This document shows positions 15,138 through 24,086 of a stretch of DNA of 64,000 nucleotides, in pieces (within the stretch, counting starts at the first letter, position 1; each line of letters opens with the position of its first letter). Source of the stretch: Defluviitaleaceae bacterium (lineage in GTDB: Bacteria; Bacillota; Clostridia; Lachnospirales; WQUN01); NCBI GenBank assembly GCA_009777845.1, contig WRLD01000005.1, forward strand, positions 1 to 64,000. Direction: 5' to 3'. The position numbers were made by a program, and so were the translations under genes. The notes under the pieces are model-generated. The model was given only the letters and a program-made list of their open reading frames with translations. It had not been told where the DNA came from and searched no databases.

Positions 15138-16798
15138 CCCACCAACCCCACAACCCTGCCCACCTCGTCCCACTCTATCTCATACCCCATTATCTCCGCT
15201 ATCACACGCAACGGAATAAAATTATACCCACGAATATTTATTGACGGCGCGGAGGATTCCACGGCCTCGCCGTTTACATAGAATGTATTTGTGCCGAGCG
15301 TGTGCGTGATTGTTGTGTCGGCGTTGGTTAGCGATATTACGCCGTCCGCGCCTATTCTCGCGCTTAGCCCAAAAATGCTGTTGTACTCGTGCATGTTTAT
15401 TTTTACGGCGTAGGGTAGCCTAATCGGCGGCAACGTCAGCTCCAACGGCTCGCCGTTTCTCACAACCTGCACTGGGGCTTCGGTTCTAAAATATTCTACC
15501 AGCGCCCACATATGGCTGTATTCTATTTTGCCCGAAAAAAAGCCGTCAAGCCAATCCGCGCGAGCTTCCAGCCAGTCCGTGAGAATTTTTGTCTGCGACA
15601 TAAAGGAATTATTCGTCCGCATTTCTTCACGCAAAAACGGCAACGGCTCGGGGTGCCGCGTAAAATTCCGCTCAAAATGAAAACGGTGCTTTGCCGCCGT
15701 TTCCTTAATTAAATTGATTGTTTTCGCCACCTGCTCATGCCGTATTTCGCTCCAACGTGCGGCGACGGCATCGAAAAATTCGGGGCGTTCCATCAAATTT
15801 CTGTACCAATAATTAAAAACCGCCACATAAAGACCGTCCGAGCCGCTTCCCATTACTTGAATGGCAGAATTTCCCGCCGCTATGTCAAAATCCCAAACTG
15901 GCCCCATAAAAAGCCTGCGTTCGCCGCCCTCGCCGCTTATATACATAAACACGCTGTAGGCGTAAACGTCCATATTTTTATACAATTCCTGCACAATATA
16001 AAAATCCACGAGGGTATCAAGGTCAACTAGCCGCAAAATTTCGTCAAAGCTGCCGAAGCGAATCGCATGGCTTACCCGTTCGAGATAATCGCGGACATAA
16101 TCGACATGCGCAGGCGTAAGCTGTCGTCCGCTAGGGTACAGCACGCCGTAACGCAAATCGTTTACAGTAACGTACGGCTCACTCGCGCGGCCGTCAAGCT
16201 CTATGAAAAATCCGCTACGCTCGGGCTGTGGGTGGCTTTCTATTTCCACGCGTCCGCTGATTACGTCACGCTCGTCCGTTAGCAAATAAACGCCCATGTA
16301 CCGACTATTTACATACAAATGTACATGCTGTGCGGACGGCACAAAGCCCATGCCCATGGCTTCCGCGAGCTTAAACGCGCTGTAGTTCCGCATAAGCGAG
16401 CGGTCAAAATTGTCCGCCAGCAAAATCCAGTTCCGCGCCTCGTAAGCCGAGCCAAGCATCGACCGCGCCTCGTCAAAGCGAATACGGAGCGGTCGTTTGT
16501 TTTCGCCCATATACCAAGTAGAATTGCCGCGCCCGCGTACTCTTGCGGCGGCTTGGAAGCTGTGTTCCTCTGGCGCGTTTAGCAAAGATATTTTGCCGTT
16601 TTGCCAAATGCCGCGTTCGATAAATGGGCTGAACGGTAGGTTTATTGTTATTATGGGAAAATATTCCGAGGCGGCGGAAACTACGCCTTGCGTAGCTTCT
16701 TCACCAATCGAACGCGCCGCCACCGTAAGCGACATGAAGCGGACAATCATAACCGTAAAAACGTATATACACACAATAGCCAGTATTTTCTTCCGCAT
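15134..16798 (-). CDS. CotH-kinase family secreted protein with copper-amine-oxidase-N-like C-terminal domain
   Basis: 554 residues, ATG after AAAGGA. Residues 1-28 form a signal peptide or anchor. Residues about 45-430 are the CotH kinase fold: RVRGRGNSTW, KRPLRIRF, LLADNFDRSLMRNY (the family's NxxDxS..RN-like segment), YMGVYLLTDE, and the metal-binding GPVWDFDIAAGN. CotH proteins phosphorylate spore-coat CotB/CotG in Bacillus; many secreted relatives in Clostridia act on unknown targets, often inside cellulosomes. Residues about 450-554 contain a half copper-amine-oxidase-N-like domain (VNGEAVESS, GYNFIPLRVIAEIMGYEIEW), as in the protein at 5651. The final residues run into a repeat element, so the 3' end may have been altered. 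Confidence 0.87.
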   Translation of the reverse strand: MRKKILAIVCIYVFTVMIVRFMSLTVAARSIGEEATQGVVSAASEYFPIITINLPFSPFIERGIWQNGKISLLNAPEEHSFQAAARVRGRGNSTWYMGENKRPLRIRFDEARSMLGSAYEARNWILLADNFDRSLMRNYSAFKLAEAMGMGFVPSAQHVHLYVNSRYMGVYLLTDERDVISGRVEIESHPQPERSGFFIELDGRASEPYVTVNDLRYGVLYPSGRQLTPAHVDYVRDYLERVSHAIRFGSFDEILRLVDLDTLVDFYIVQELYKNMDVYAYSVFMYISGEGGERRLFMGPVWDFDIAAGNSAIQVMGSGSDGLYVAVFNYWYRNLMERPEFFDAVAARWSEIRHEQVAKTINLIKETAAKHRFHFERNFTRHPEPLPFLREEMRTNNSFMSQTKILTDWLEARADWLDGFFSGKIEYSHMWALVEYFRTEAPVQVVRNGEPLELTLPPIRLPYAVKINMHEYNSIFGLSARIGADGVISLTNADTTITHTLGTNTFYVNGEAVESSAPSINIRGYNFIPLRVIAEIMGYEIEWDEVGRVVGLVG

Positions 16799-16867
16799 GT
16801 TTTTTCCTTTCGCGCTTCTTTTTCTTGGGGCAAGGTCTATTATAACTCAAATTCGGAAAATATTTAT

Positions 16868-16897
16868 GTATAATTCTCACAAATTTGTACCATACTG
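16868..16897 (+). promoter_or_regulatory. Candidate forespore (sigma-G/F-like) promoter
   Basis: GTATA (16868-16872) matches the -35 pattern GHATR and CATACTG (16891-16897) matches six of seven positions of the -10 pattern CATNHTA, with 18 bases between. It sits about 58 bases upstream of the small Asn-rich gene. An overlapping TATAAT (16869-16874) is an alternative reading. Confidence 0.35.
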
Positions 16898-16954
16898 TTA
16901 CCATAAATACTTACCATCGCCGCCAACAGGCGGGGAACGAAGGGAGGAAGCAGC

Positions 16955-17086
16955 ATGAGCAGCAACAAAAAACAAAACTCAACCAACACAACCACCAACA
17001 CAGAATTTGCTGACAACACAAACAACGCAAGCAACAACACAAGCAATAACACATCTAACTCAAACAAACACAATAAAGGCAAGTAA
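16955..17086 (+). CDS. 43-residue Asn/Thr/Ser-rich protein, possibly spore related
   Basis: ATG at 16955 with GGGAGG 7 bases upstream, TAA at 17084-17086, then a strong terminator. The product is almost entirely Asn, Thr, Ser, Lys and Gln. It contains NTEFADNTNNASNN, which recalls the TEFAxETN repeat of gamma-type small acid-soluble spore proteins, and a sigma-G-like promoter lies upstream. Those small proteins store amino acids in the forespore. The resemblance is short and low complexity can mislead, so the function is a guess; that it is a translated gene is better supported. Confidence 0.55.
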   Translation: MSSNKKQNSTNTTTNTEFADNTNNASNNTSNNTSNSNKHNKGK

Positions 17087-17097
17087 TAGACGACCGC

Positions 17098-17185
17098 AAT
17101 CCCCCTCCCATTGTATATTTTTCGGCGTGCTGAAAGCAAGTGTTTTCAGTTTTCAGTAAAGCCTATACAAGAGGGGGATTTTTTT
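17098..17185 (+). terminator. Intrinsic terminator after the small Asn-rich gene
   Basis: AATCCCCCTC with TTGTATA (17098-17117) pairs with TATACAA and GAGGGGGATT (17164-17180), followed by a run of seven T ending at 17185. An inner AAAGC/GTTTTCAG-rich loop of about 45 bases is present. Confidence 0.7.
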
Positions 17186-17222
17186 CGTGTGTCGGAACGT
17201 GGATTTAGTCGGTCGTTGTGTT

Positions 17223-17334
17223 GTAGGGGACGGATTTATCCGTCCCGAGATTACCTCGCTCTGCGTTAATGGACGTTATCCGTCCCCAAATTGACGAACG
17301 TGCGTACCTCGGGGCGGACAAGTCCGCCCCCTAC
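17223..17334. repeat. 112-bp GTAGGGG repeat element, full copy
   Basis: Begins GTAGGGGACGGATTTATCC, ends AGTCCGCCCCCTAC, with the conserved centre TACCTCGCTCTGCGTTAATGG. Terminal inverted repeats and no open reading frame of its own. Confidence 0.9.
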
Positions 17335-17361
17335 AACACAACGACCCACCAAGATTTCTGC

Positions 17362-17507
17362 TGTGCCTCTCGCCCTCTGTGCCTCTGTGCCTCTGTGTGA
17401 AAAAATCTTTTAACCTAAATAAAGAAGTTCTACACTTTATCTGCGTTCATTATTTGTCAAAAAGATTTTCACACAGAGGCACAGAGGCACAGAGGGAGCG
17501 TGGCACA
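17362..17507. repeat. Long inverted repeat built on CACAGAGGCACAGAGG
   Basis: The left arm at 17362-17411 (TGTGCCTCTGTGTGAAAAAA and CTCTGTG units) is the near-perfect reverse complement of the right arm at 17460-17507. About 48 AT-rich bases lie between. The arms themselves are made of 9-base tandem units. No coding potential. Confidence 0.85.
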
Positions 17508-17536
17508 ACAGGCAACGAAAACGCCCTTGAGGTTTT

Positions 17537-17815
17537 GTAGGGTACGGATTTATCCGTCCCGAGATTACCTCGCTCTGCGTTAATGGACGTTAAACACGGA
17601 TTTACGCAGATTTACGCGGATTTTGTCCACGTAAATTACTAAACGGCGATATATTTCCCCACGAGCCAATCCGCAAAATCCTCGTAAATCCGTTAAATCC
17701 GTGTTTGATTCCATTTAATTTACACAGATAAAATCCACGCCCCACTACCCTTAATTTACACGGATAAAATCCGCGTAAATCCGCCAAATCCGCGAAAATC
17801 CGCGTTCCATTATCC
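17537..17815. repeat. Half GTAGGGG element joined to ATCCGCGTAAATCCG-type repeats
   Basis: 17537-17590 is the left half of the 112-bp element, broken after ATGGACGTT. From 17594 to about 17815 the DNA is a patchwork of short direct and inverted units such as CGGATTTACGCAG, AAATCCGCG and TTTACACGGAT. The same kind of DNA recurs at 28035-28165 and 29945-29995. No gene is visible between 17187 and 17930 apart from this repeat material. Confidence 0.8.
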
Positions 17816-17867
17816 CTTAACAAAAGCACGAAATCTTTACTTCCCGCAAGAAAAATTCCATTAGGGC

Positions 17868-17897
17868 TTGTGGAGTATACCACAATAAGGGTATAAT
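17868..17897 (+). promoter_or_regulatory. Candidate promoter for prpC-prkC-rsgA
   Basis: TTGTGG (17868-17873), 18 bases, TATAAT (17892-17897), 33 bases before the prpC ATG. Confidence 0.5.
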
Positions 17898-17930
17898 ACA
17901 TAGGCATTTAATTTTTTAAGGGGTTGTTGT

Positions 17931-18689
17931 ATGTACTATGCGGCAGGTTCTACTGATTCGGGTATCGTTCGGGAACAAAACCAGGACGCGATTTTTGTAA
18001 ACAACGCGCCGATTGGGCCGTTTCCGAATCTATTTATCGTTGCGGACGGAATGGGCGGGCATAACGCAGGAGAGGTCGCGAGCCGTATCGCTGTGGAAAA
18101 ATTCAGCGAATATATTCGCAACTTTGCTGTGCGGGATTTTATTCAGCCCGAAAATTACCTTGACCTTTTAGTAAACGCGGCACAGCACGCAAACGCTATG
18201 ATACTAGAAAAGGCGGCAGAGGACAGCACAATGAGGGGCATGGGAACGACCCTTTCCGCTTGTGTAATAACCGACGACAAAATCTTTATCGCGCATATCG
18301 GCGACAGCCGCATATACGCCACAAGCCACACAGAAATGAAGCAATTGACGACTGACCATACCTTTGTAGAGGAATTATTGCGGTCGGGTAATGTTTCCCC
18401 CGAGGAAGCGCGAAATCACCCTAGACGGCACTTGCTTACAAGGGTACTTGGCATACCCGAGGATAACGGTAAAATGGAGGTAGATACCTGTGTCGAGGAC
18501 ATTGGCGGCTCTACCGCTGTTTTATTGTCGTCCGACGGGTTTTTTAATATGGTTACTGACGATACCGCCCTGCGTATTATAAACGGCGTAGGGTACGTGG
18601 AAACTCGCGTACGTCATTTAGTAGAGGAAGCAAACAAGGGCGGCGGAAGGGACAATATTTCCGTCATACTAATTGATATTGGTCGATAA
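17931..18689 (+). CDS. prpC: PP2C-type serine/threonine phosphatase
   Basis: 252 residues, ATG after AAGGGG. PP2C motifs in order: SDxGxVREQNQD (metal-binding Asp), FIVADGMGGHNAGEVAS, GMGTTLSACV, AHIGDSRIY, LTTDHTFVEELL, LLSSDGFFNMV and the final GGRDNISVILI. It removes phosphates placed by the adjacent PrkC on proteins for growth and spore revival. The next gene starts 21 bases downstream, so both are in one operon. Confidence 0.95.
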   Translation: MYYAAGSTDSGIVREQNQDAIFVNNAPIGPFPNLFIVADGMGGHNAGEVASRIAVEKFSEYIRNFAVRDFIQPENYLDLLVNAAQHANAMILEKAAEDSTMRGMGTTLSACVITDDKIFIAHIGDSRIYATSHTEMKQLTTDHTFVEELLRSGNVSPEEARNHPRRHLLTRVLGIPEDNGKMEVDTCVEDIGGSTAVLLSSDGFFNMVTDDTALRIINGVGYVETRVRHLVEEANKGGGRDNISVILIDIGR

Positions 18690-18710
18690 GACCAAGGGGG
18701 CTGACATAAA

Positions 18711-20999
18711 GTGAAACTTGAAATAGGACAAATAGTATCAGGCCGCTACAAAATAGCCGAAATTCTCGGCTCGGGCGGCATGTCCGTTGTTTATCGCGCG
18801 TATGATAAGCATTTGGACAGAAATGTTACGTTTAAGGTACTTAAAGAGGAATATCTAAACGACACGGCTCTTGTCGAACGCTTCCCCGAGGAAGCGCGCA
18901 AGGCGGCGTGCCTAAACCACCAAAACATCGCGGGCGTATACGACCAAGGAAGTGACGGCAATATTTTATACATTGTATTAGAATATGTAGAAGGCTCGTC
19001 ACTAAAGGAGTACATTACAAACAAAGCCCCATTTGATGACGAAACCACGCTAGGAGTGGCTATTCAAGTAGCGGAGGGGCTTTGTGAGGCGCATCTAAAC
19101 AAGATTATTCACCTAGATGTAAAGCCGCAAAATATTCTCATAGCCAACAATAGCATTGTAAAGGTTACAGATTTTGGCATTGCGAGGGCTTCACGGCAGA
19201 CTACGCGTGAGGCTAAGGGCGTTTCCATGGGAAGCGTGCATTATTCCTCGCCAGAGCAGTCACGCGGCGGCGAGGTTTCCTTTGTGGACGAAAAATCGGA
19301 CGTGTACTCCCTCGGTATCGTTATGTTTGAAATGGCTACGGGCAAGCTGCCCTTTGACGGCCCAAAAGATGTTGCTGTCGCCATGCAACAGCTTAACGAC
19401 CCATTGCCCGACATTTTGCAATATAATCCCGATGCTTCCGACAGCCTAATAAAAATAATCTACAAGGCAACGGAAAAATCGGCTTCCATGCGTTACAAGA
19501 GCATGGAGGACATGCTTACCGACCTAAAAATCGCGCTTACCGACAAAAGCGGCGATTTTGTCGTAGCCGAGGACGACATCAACGATTCGCCCACGCGCCA
19601 TATTCCGCAAGAGGAACTCGAAGCACTTCGCCGCCAACAGCAGCGCGCGGCGTTCCTTGACGGCGAGGACTTTCCCGAGGACGAATTAGCAAGCGGCGTA
19701 CAAGGCGGAAATATCGAGGACGATTATGACGACTACACCCGCTACCCCGAGGATTATCCACGCAAGCCTAAGCCAAGACCAGACGAGAAAAAAAAGGACA
19801 GCATAGCCGTATACGGCGGTATTATACTAGGGGTAATCCTCACGGCGGTTATCGTCATTTTTATGCGCCGCTTCTTTGGCGATATGCTTTCGCCCAACGA
19901 GGTGACGGTAGAAACGCCGAGCGTGGTAGGCAAGTCATGGGTACAGGCGGAGCTAGAGCTGCGTACCATGGGGCTTGTCGCTGTTCGCGAGGACGGCTTC
20001 TGTGACGACGACGACTGCGACAACTGCGAGGACACCGTGCTTTTGCAGCGCGTTGACCCTGGGCGTATGCTTTCGCCGCAGGACGTTGTACAGCTTGTGG
20101 TAAGTGCAGGCAAGGCGAGCAACGGCAGCTTTATGCCGAATGTTACCACCAAGCCGCTAGACGATGCCACGAGTATATTAGAAGCACTCGACTTGGACTT
20201 GATTTTTGAAATAAACCTTATGGAGAATGAAGCTGTTACGGAAGCAATCGTTATGCAAACCAACCCAGAGATGGAAAATATCGTACGCCGCGGCGGTACA
20301 GTTGTTTTGACTGTTTTTGTGCCAGTGGAGGAGGATATAATCCTCACCGTGCCGCGCCTAGTTGGACTGGAAGAAGAAGATGCGATTTCGCTTTTGGAAG
20401 AAAATTCCCTTGTGGTGGGCGAGATTATACGGCAAGAAAATGTTGCGTTCCCCGAGGGGCAGGTTATACGCGTTGCCCCTGCTGTGGGTACGCAGGTAGA
20501 ACCCGATACGGAGATTACGCTAATAATCAGCTCTGGCACAGAGCCGCTGCCTACCCCTCAGCCCACGCCAGAACCCGAGGAAACGCCCGAGCCTGATAAC
20601 ACAACACCCGACAACACGCCAGCCGCTACGCAAAGTGAAACTACGCCAAGCACCACGCCCACGGTTGACACCACGCCGACCACGCCGCCCGAGGCTACGC
20701 CTATCGAAGCCACACCAACCACACCCGAGGTCACACCCCCCGCACAGGAATTTATGGACGGAACGCTTACAATCCACCTATGGGCAGTGCCCGAGGGTAC
20801 AGAAACGGTACACCTTGTTATTGAACGTCAGCTAGGAAACGAGGAGCCAGAGCCTTTGTTTAATGACCCATATGTACCAGTTACGCGCACTGTTATTAGT
20901 GTACCTGTGCAATATATTGACCCCACTGTTTTCCGCATATATTCGGTAGAAAATGGGGTACGTATACTGCGCGCTACGGAAAACTGGCCCGTACAATGA
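18711..20999 (+). CDS. prkC: PASTA-domain serine/threonine kinase
   Basis: 762 residues, GTG start after AGGGGG. Residues 9-275 are a Hanks-type kinase: GSGGMSVVYRAYD (P-loop), FKVLKEE (Lys), HLDVKPQNIL (catalytic loop with Leu where Arg is usual in HRD), DFGIA and SPEQ. A Pro/Asp-rich stretch precedes one transmembrane helix at about residues 363-387. Three PASTA domains follow (about 395-610; PSVVGKSWVQAELELR, MPNVTTKPLDDATSI, VPRLVGLEEEDAISLL), which sense muropeptides. Residues 615-675 are a Thr/Pro linker, and 680-762 form an extra unassigned extracellular domain. The Leu in HLD puts the kinase outside the RD class by sequence, which may affect activation-loop control. Overlaps rsgA by ATGA. 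Confidence 0.95.
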   Translation: MKLEIGQIVSGRYKIAEILGSGGMSVVYRAYDKHLDRNVTFKVLKEEYLNDTALVERFPEEARKAACLNHQNIAGVYDQGSDGNILYIVLEYVEGSSLKEYITNKAPFDDETTLGVAIQVAEGLCEAHLNKIIHLDVKPQNILIANNSIVKVTDFGIARASRQTTREAKGVSMGSVHYSSPEQSRGGEVSFVDEKSDVYSLGIVMFEMATGKLPFDGPKDVAVAMQQLNDPLPDILQYNPDASDSLIKIIYKATEKSASMRYKSMEDMLTDLKIALTDKSGDFVVAEDDINDSPTRHIPQEELEALRRQQQRAAFLDGEDFPEDELASGVQGGNIEDDYDDYTRYPEDYPRKPKPRPDEKKKDSIAVYGGIILGVILTAVIVIFMRRFFGDMLSPNEVTVETPSVVGKSWVQAELELRTMGLVAVREDGFCDDDDCDNCEDTVLLQRVDPGRMLSPQDVVQLVVSAGKASNGSFMPNVTTKPLDDATSILEALDLDLIFEINLMENEAVTEAIVMQTNPEMENIVRRGGTVVLTVFVPVEEDIILTVPRLVGLEEEDAISLLEENSLVVGEIIRQENVAFPEGQVIRVAPAVGTQVEPDTEITLIISSGTEPLPTPQPTPEPEETPEPDNTTPDNTPAATQSETTPSTTPTVDTTPTTPPEATPIEATPTTPEVTPPAQEFMDGTLTIHLWAVPEGTETVHLVIERQLGNEEPEPLFNDPYVPVTRTVISVPVQYIDPTVFRIYSVENGVRILRATENWPVQ

Positions 21000-21874
21000 G
21001 CCGCCACGCAAGCGGAACAATAATAAAGGGCGTAGGCGGCGCGTATACGGTTTTAGCCGAAAATGAAATCTATACATGCACCGCCAGAGGTATCTTTAGG
21101 AACAAAAAAATAGTACCGCTTGTGGGCGACAGGGTAGAAATAGAAATAACTGAGCAAGAGAAAAAAATAGCGACCCTGCACACAATAAAGCCGCGCGAAA
21201 ACGAGCTGCGCCGTCCGCCTGCCGCCAATATCGGGCAGGTGATTATCACCATGGCGACAACACAGCCCGACTTCAACGCAGGGCTTTTAGACCGATTTTT
21301 GTTACTGGCAGAGTACGAGAACATTCCTGTGCTAATTTGTATAAACAAAACCGACCTATCGGAAACGACCTTTGACGTGTACAAGGAAGCAGGCTATCCG
21401 CTGGTTTACACATGCGCGTTATCGGAAAACGGGCTTGATGCTTTACGCGAAAAAATGTCGGGCAAGGTGAATTTATTCGCGGGGCCGTCTGGCGCAGGCA
21501 AATCTAGCCTAATCTCCGCGCTTACTGGGCTATCCCTAGAAACAGGCGAAATAAGCCGCAAGCTAAAGCGCGGCAAGCACACCACGCGCCATACTGAGCT
21601 TATTGCACTGGGCGAGCCTGCGGACGGCTACTGCTTCGACACGCCTGGCTTCACCTCCCTCGACCTAGAGCATATACAAAAAAACGAACTCGCTCCCTTG
21701 TTTCGGGAGTTTCGTCCGTTTTTGTATGAGTGTAAATTTAATAACTGTATGCACATACGTGAAACTGATTGTGCAGTTCGGGAGCAGGTGGGCAAGGCGA
21801 TTAGTAAGGAGCGGTATGAGAGCTACGTTAAATTAACTAGCCTTCAATTCCAGCCTAAGCCTGTCCGCAATTAA
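20996..21874 (+). CDS. rsgA: Ribosome small-subunit-dependent GTPase RsgA, operon copy
   Basis: 292 residues. An OB-fold N-terminus is followed by the circularly permuted GTPase order: NKTDL (G4, about 122), CALSENG (G5), [10 protein letters not shown] (G1, about 163), a TTRH segment (G2), DTPGF (G3), and a zinc site CxxNxCxH...C at about 247-262. It assists late 30S maturation. Position after prpC-prkC is the usual Bacillota layout (cpgA). Its last 42 bases overlap the end of spo0A on the other strand. Confidence 0.95.
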   Translation: MSRHASGTIIKGVGGAYTVLAENEIYTCTARGIFRNKKIVPLVGDRVEIEITEQEKKIATLHTIKPRENELRRPPAANIGQVIITMATTQPDFNAGLLDRFLLLAEYENIPVLICINKTDLSETTFDVYKEAGYPLVYTCALSENGLDALREKMSGKVNLFAGPSGAGKSSLISALTGLSLETGEISRKLKRGKHTTRHTELIALGEPADGYCFDTPGFTSLDLEHIQKNELAPLFREFRPFLYECKFNNCMHIRETDCAVREQVGKAISKERYESYVKLTSLQFQPKPVRN

Positions 21875-22624
21875 CGCAATAAATTCGCTATTGGTCGGCT
21901 TGCCTTTACTGTTAGAAATGGTGTAGCCAAAGAGCGCGTCTATTATTTCCACCTTGCCGCGGCCCCATGCCACCTCTATAGCGTGACGTATGGCGCGCTC
22001 CACGCGTGACGGCGTTGTGTTGCATTTTCTGGCGATGGTGGGGTAAAGCTCCTTGGTTATATAGTTGAGAATGTCGAGGTCGTTTACCGCCATCATTATG
22101 GCTTCGCGCATGTAGTGATAGCCGCGGATATGCGCAGGTACGCCGATTTCGTGCAAAATGCTAGTTATTTTTGTTTCTAGGTTTACTTCCTTGTTTTGGC
22201 GGCTTCTCGCGCCTACACCCTTTTGAATTGGGCTTTTTAGCTGTTCCTTGAGCTGACGTATTCTCGTAACCAAAGCCTCTAAATCGAAAGGCTTGGCTAT
22301 GTAATACTCAGCGCCAAGTTCAATTGCTTTTTGTGTAATCTTGTCCTGCGTAATCGCCGAAAGAATAATACATATAGGTGCATATTCTTTCTCCTCCAGC
22401 AGGTTTAGCTTTTCCAGTACACCTAGGCCGTCTAGCTTTGGCATTACGCCGTCGATAATAGCAATGTCCGGCTTCAGCTCCTGAATTTTTTCGCACGCTT
22501 CCATTCCGTCGTACGCTACCCCGATTACTTCCATGTCGGGCTGTCTTTCCAAGAAGTTGATGATTGCGTCACAGAACTCCTTGTTGTCGTCTGCCATAAG
22601 CAACGTCATTTTTTTGTCACTCAT
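21833..22624 (-). CDS. spo0A: Master sporulation response regulator Spo0A
   Basis: 263 residues from the ATG at 22624, chosen over a TTG 18 bases upstream because AGGAGG lies 8 bases before it. The receiver domain has acidic MADDNKEF, phospho-Asp in [13 protein letters not shown] near residue 57, Ser/Ala in LSAITQ and Lys in IAKPF. The C-terminal sigma-A-contacting domain includes [34 protein letters not shown] and [16 protein letters not shown], diagnostic of Spo0A. It turns on sporulation when phosphorylated. spoIVB, normally upstream in Clostridia and Bacilli, is absent; an S41 protease gene is divergent instead. Confidence 0.97.
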   Translation of the reverse strand: MSDKKMTLLMADDNKEFCDAIINFLERQPDMEVIGVAYDGMEACEKIQELKPDIAIIDGVMPKLDGLGVLEKLNLLEEKEYAPICIILSAITQDKITQKAIELGAEYYIAKPFDLEALVTRIRQLKEQLKSPIQKGVGARSRQNKEVNLETKITSILHEIGVPAHIRGYHYMREAIMMAVNDLDILNYITKELYPTIARKCNTTPSRVERAIRHAIEVAWGRGKVEIIDALFGYTISNSKGKPTNSEFIALIADRLRLELKAS

Positions 22625-22660
22625 TGTAATTCCTCCTGTCAATTATTTCCAACTTCTGCC

Positions 22661-22688
22661 ATTATAACAGGAAGAAACTGGAAGTCAA
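22661..22688 (-). promoter_or_regulatory. Sigma-A-type promoter of spo0A
   Basis: On the minus strand TTGACT (22683-22688), 16 bases, TATAAT (22661-22666), about 37 bases before the ATG. Confidence 0.7.
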
Positions 22689-22726
22689 TATTTTACGCAC
22701 GCAAATATTGTATATATTATGCACCT

Positions 22727-22733
22727 TTCGACA
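22727..22733 (-). promoter_or_regulatory. 0A box upstream of spo0A
   Basis: TGTCGAA on the minus strand, the exact core of the Spo0A binding site, about 40 bases upstream of the -35 element. This suggests autoregulation; it could also act on the divergent protease gene. A 7-base match alone can arise by chance. Confidence 0.45.
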
Positions 22734-22859
22734 TCAAAAGTCAATCCACAAATTGCACTTTTTTAAAATTTTTTATAATTTGCATTTACAACTTGCCATA
22801 ATATTTTTAAAAAGCCCAGCATATGTATTATTTATGTCAATCTACAGGAGGCGTTAAAT

Positions 22860-24077
22860 TTGCTCGAACCAAGGTTTACCGAACGCGACAGGACTTTTTT
22901 AAACGGAGTTTGTGCAGGCGCAATTATTTCCGCGCTTATTGTCATTCTCACATTTTCGGGAATAAGCATATATTCCCGCAGAACACAATGGGGCGGAATT
23001 GACCCGAACAGAAAAATTTCTGAAATTTACGAGTACGTCAATAGGTACTCGATTATGGAACACGACAAGCAAACCATGCTAGACAATATGTACATTGGGC
23101 TTCTTGAGGGCGTGGGCGACCCGTACACCCAGTATTATACCGCGGAAGCCCTCGAAGCGTTCCGTGCGCGCAACGCAGGGTATTTTGTGGGCATAGGCGT
23201 ATTGGTTTCTGTAAAAGCTGACGACGCGTACGTTACGATTGCGTCTGTTTTGAAGAATACACCTGCGGAAAAGGTGGGGCTTTTGCCAGGCGACCAAATC
23301 GTGAAGGTGGACGGCATAGACACGGCGGGCAGGCTTCGCGACGATGTAGTTGATATGATGCTCGGCATAGAGGGTACGGACGTTACGCTTGTTGTTTTCC
23401 GTCCGCATGACAACATGCGCCTAGAGTTCGAGCTTACACGCGCCCGAGTGGAGCTACAGTCCGTTTTCTACGAAATGCACCACACCGAAAACGAAGCAAT
23501 CGGCTATATAAGAATCGCTTCTTTTGACGGCAACACTACGGCACAGTTTGACGAAGCCGTGGCAGAGCTGTACGCAGACGGCATGAAGGGGCTAATTATC
23601 GACCTACGCAACAACCCTGGCGGACGGCTGGACGTAGTAACCGAAATAACCGACCGCCTAATCCCCGAGGGCTTGATTGTGTACATGGAGGACGCAGTAG
23701 GCAGGCGCGAAAGCATGTACTCGGGGCCGTCATACCTAGGCTTGCCGCTTGTTCTGCTTGTAAACGAGCTAAGCGCGAGCGCGAGCGAGGTACTAAGCGG
23801 CGCGGTTCGCGATACAGAAATGGGTACGATTGTCGGCACGCAGACCTTCGGCAAGGGAATAGTGCAACGGCTCGAACAGCTTTCTGACGGCACGGCAATC
23901 AAGCTAACTGTGCAACGCTACTACACGCCCAAGGGCGGAGATATTCACGGCGTAGGAATCGAGCCGCATATAGTCGTGGAAATGGACGAAGCGCTTGGTA
24001 GACGTGTGGGCGATATTACGTTGGAGGAAGATGTGCAGTTGCAGGCGGCTTTGGGGGTGTTTGATAAATCTGCGTAA
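22860..24077 (+). CDS. C-terminal processing (S41) serine protease with PDZ domain
   Basis: 405 residues. TTG start at 22860 is supported by AGGAGG 7-8 bases upstream. One transmembrane helix spans residues 15-38. The PDZ domain (about 95-185) has GIGVLVSVKADDAYVTIASV and KVGLLPGDQIVKVDG. The S41 domain (190-390) has IDLRNNPGGRLD, the nucleophile Ser in LSASASEVLSGAV, and the catalytic Lys in FGKGIVQ. Members are CtpA/CtpB-like; CtpB cleaves SpoIVFA in the mother cell. Position opposite spo0A, where spoIVB (also a PDZ serine protease) normally sits, makes a sporulation role worth testing. Confidence 0.9.
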   Translation: MLEPRFTERDRTFLNGVCAGAIISALIVILTFSGISIYSRRTQWGGIDPNRKISEIYEYVNRYSIMEHDKQTMLDNMYIGLLEGVGDPYTQYYTAEALEAFRARNAGYFVGIGVLVSVKADDAYVTIASVLKNTPAEKVGLLPGDQIVKVDGIDTAGRLRDDVVDMMLGIEGTDVTLVVFRPHDNMRLEFELTRARVELQSVFYEMHHTENEAIGYIRIASFDGNTTAQFDEAVAELYADGMKGLIIDLRNNPGGRLDVVTEITDRLIPEGLIVYMEDAVGRRESMYSGPSYLGLPLVLLVNELSASASEVLSGAVRDTEMGTIVGTQTFGKGIVQRLEQLSDGTAIKLTVQRYYTPKGGDIHGVGIEPHIVVEMDEALGRRVGDITLEEDVQLQAALGVFDKSA

Positions 24078-24086
24078 ATCCGTCCC

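Noticed and set aside
16864..17139. 91-codon hydrophobic minus-strand frame opposite the Asn-rich gene
   Set aside because: The Leu/Val-rich product is what the complement of Asn/Thr codons gives. The plus-strand gene has the ribosome site and terminator.
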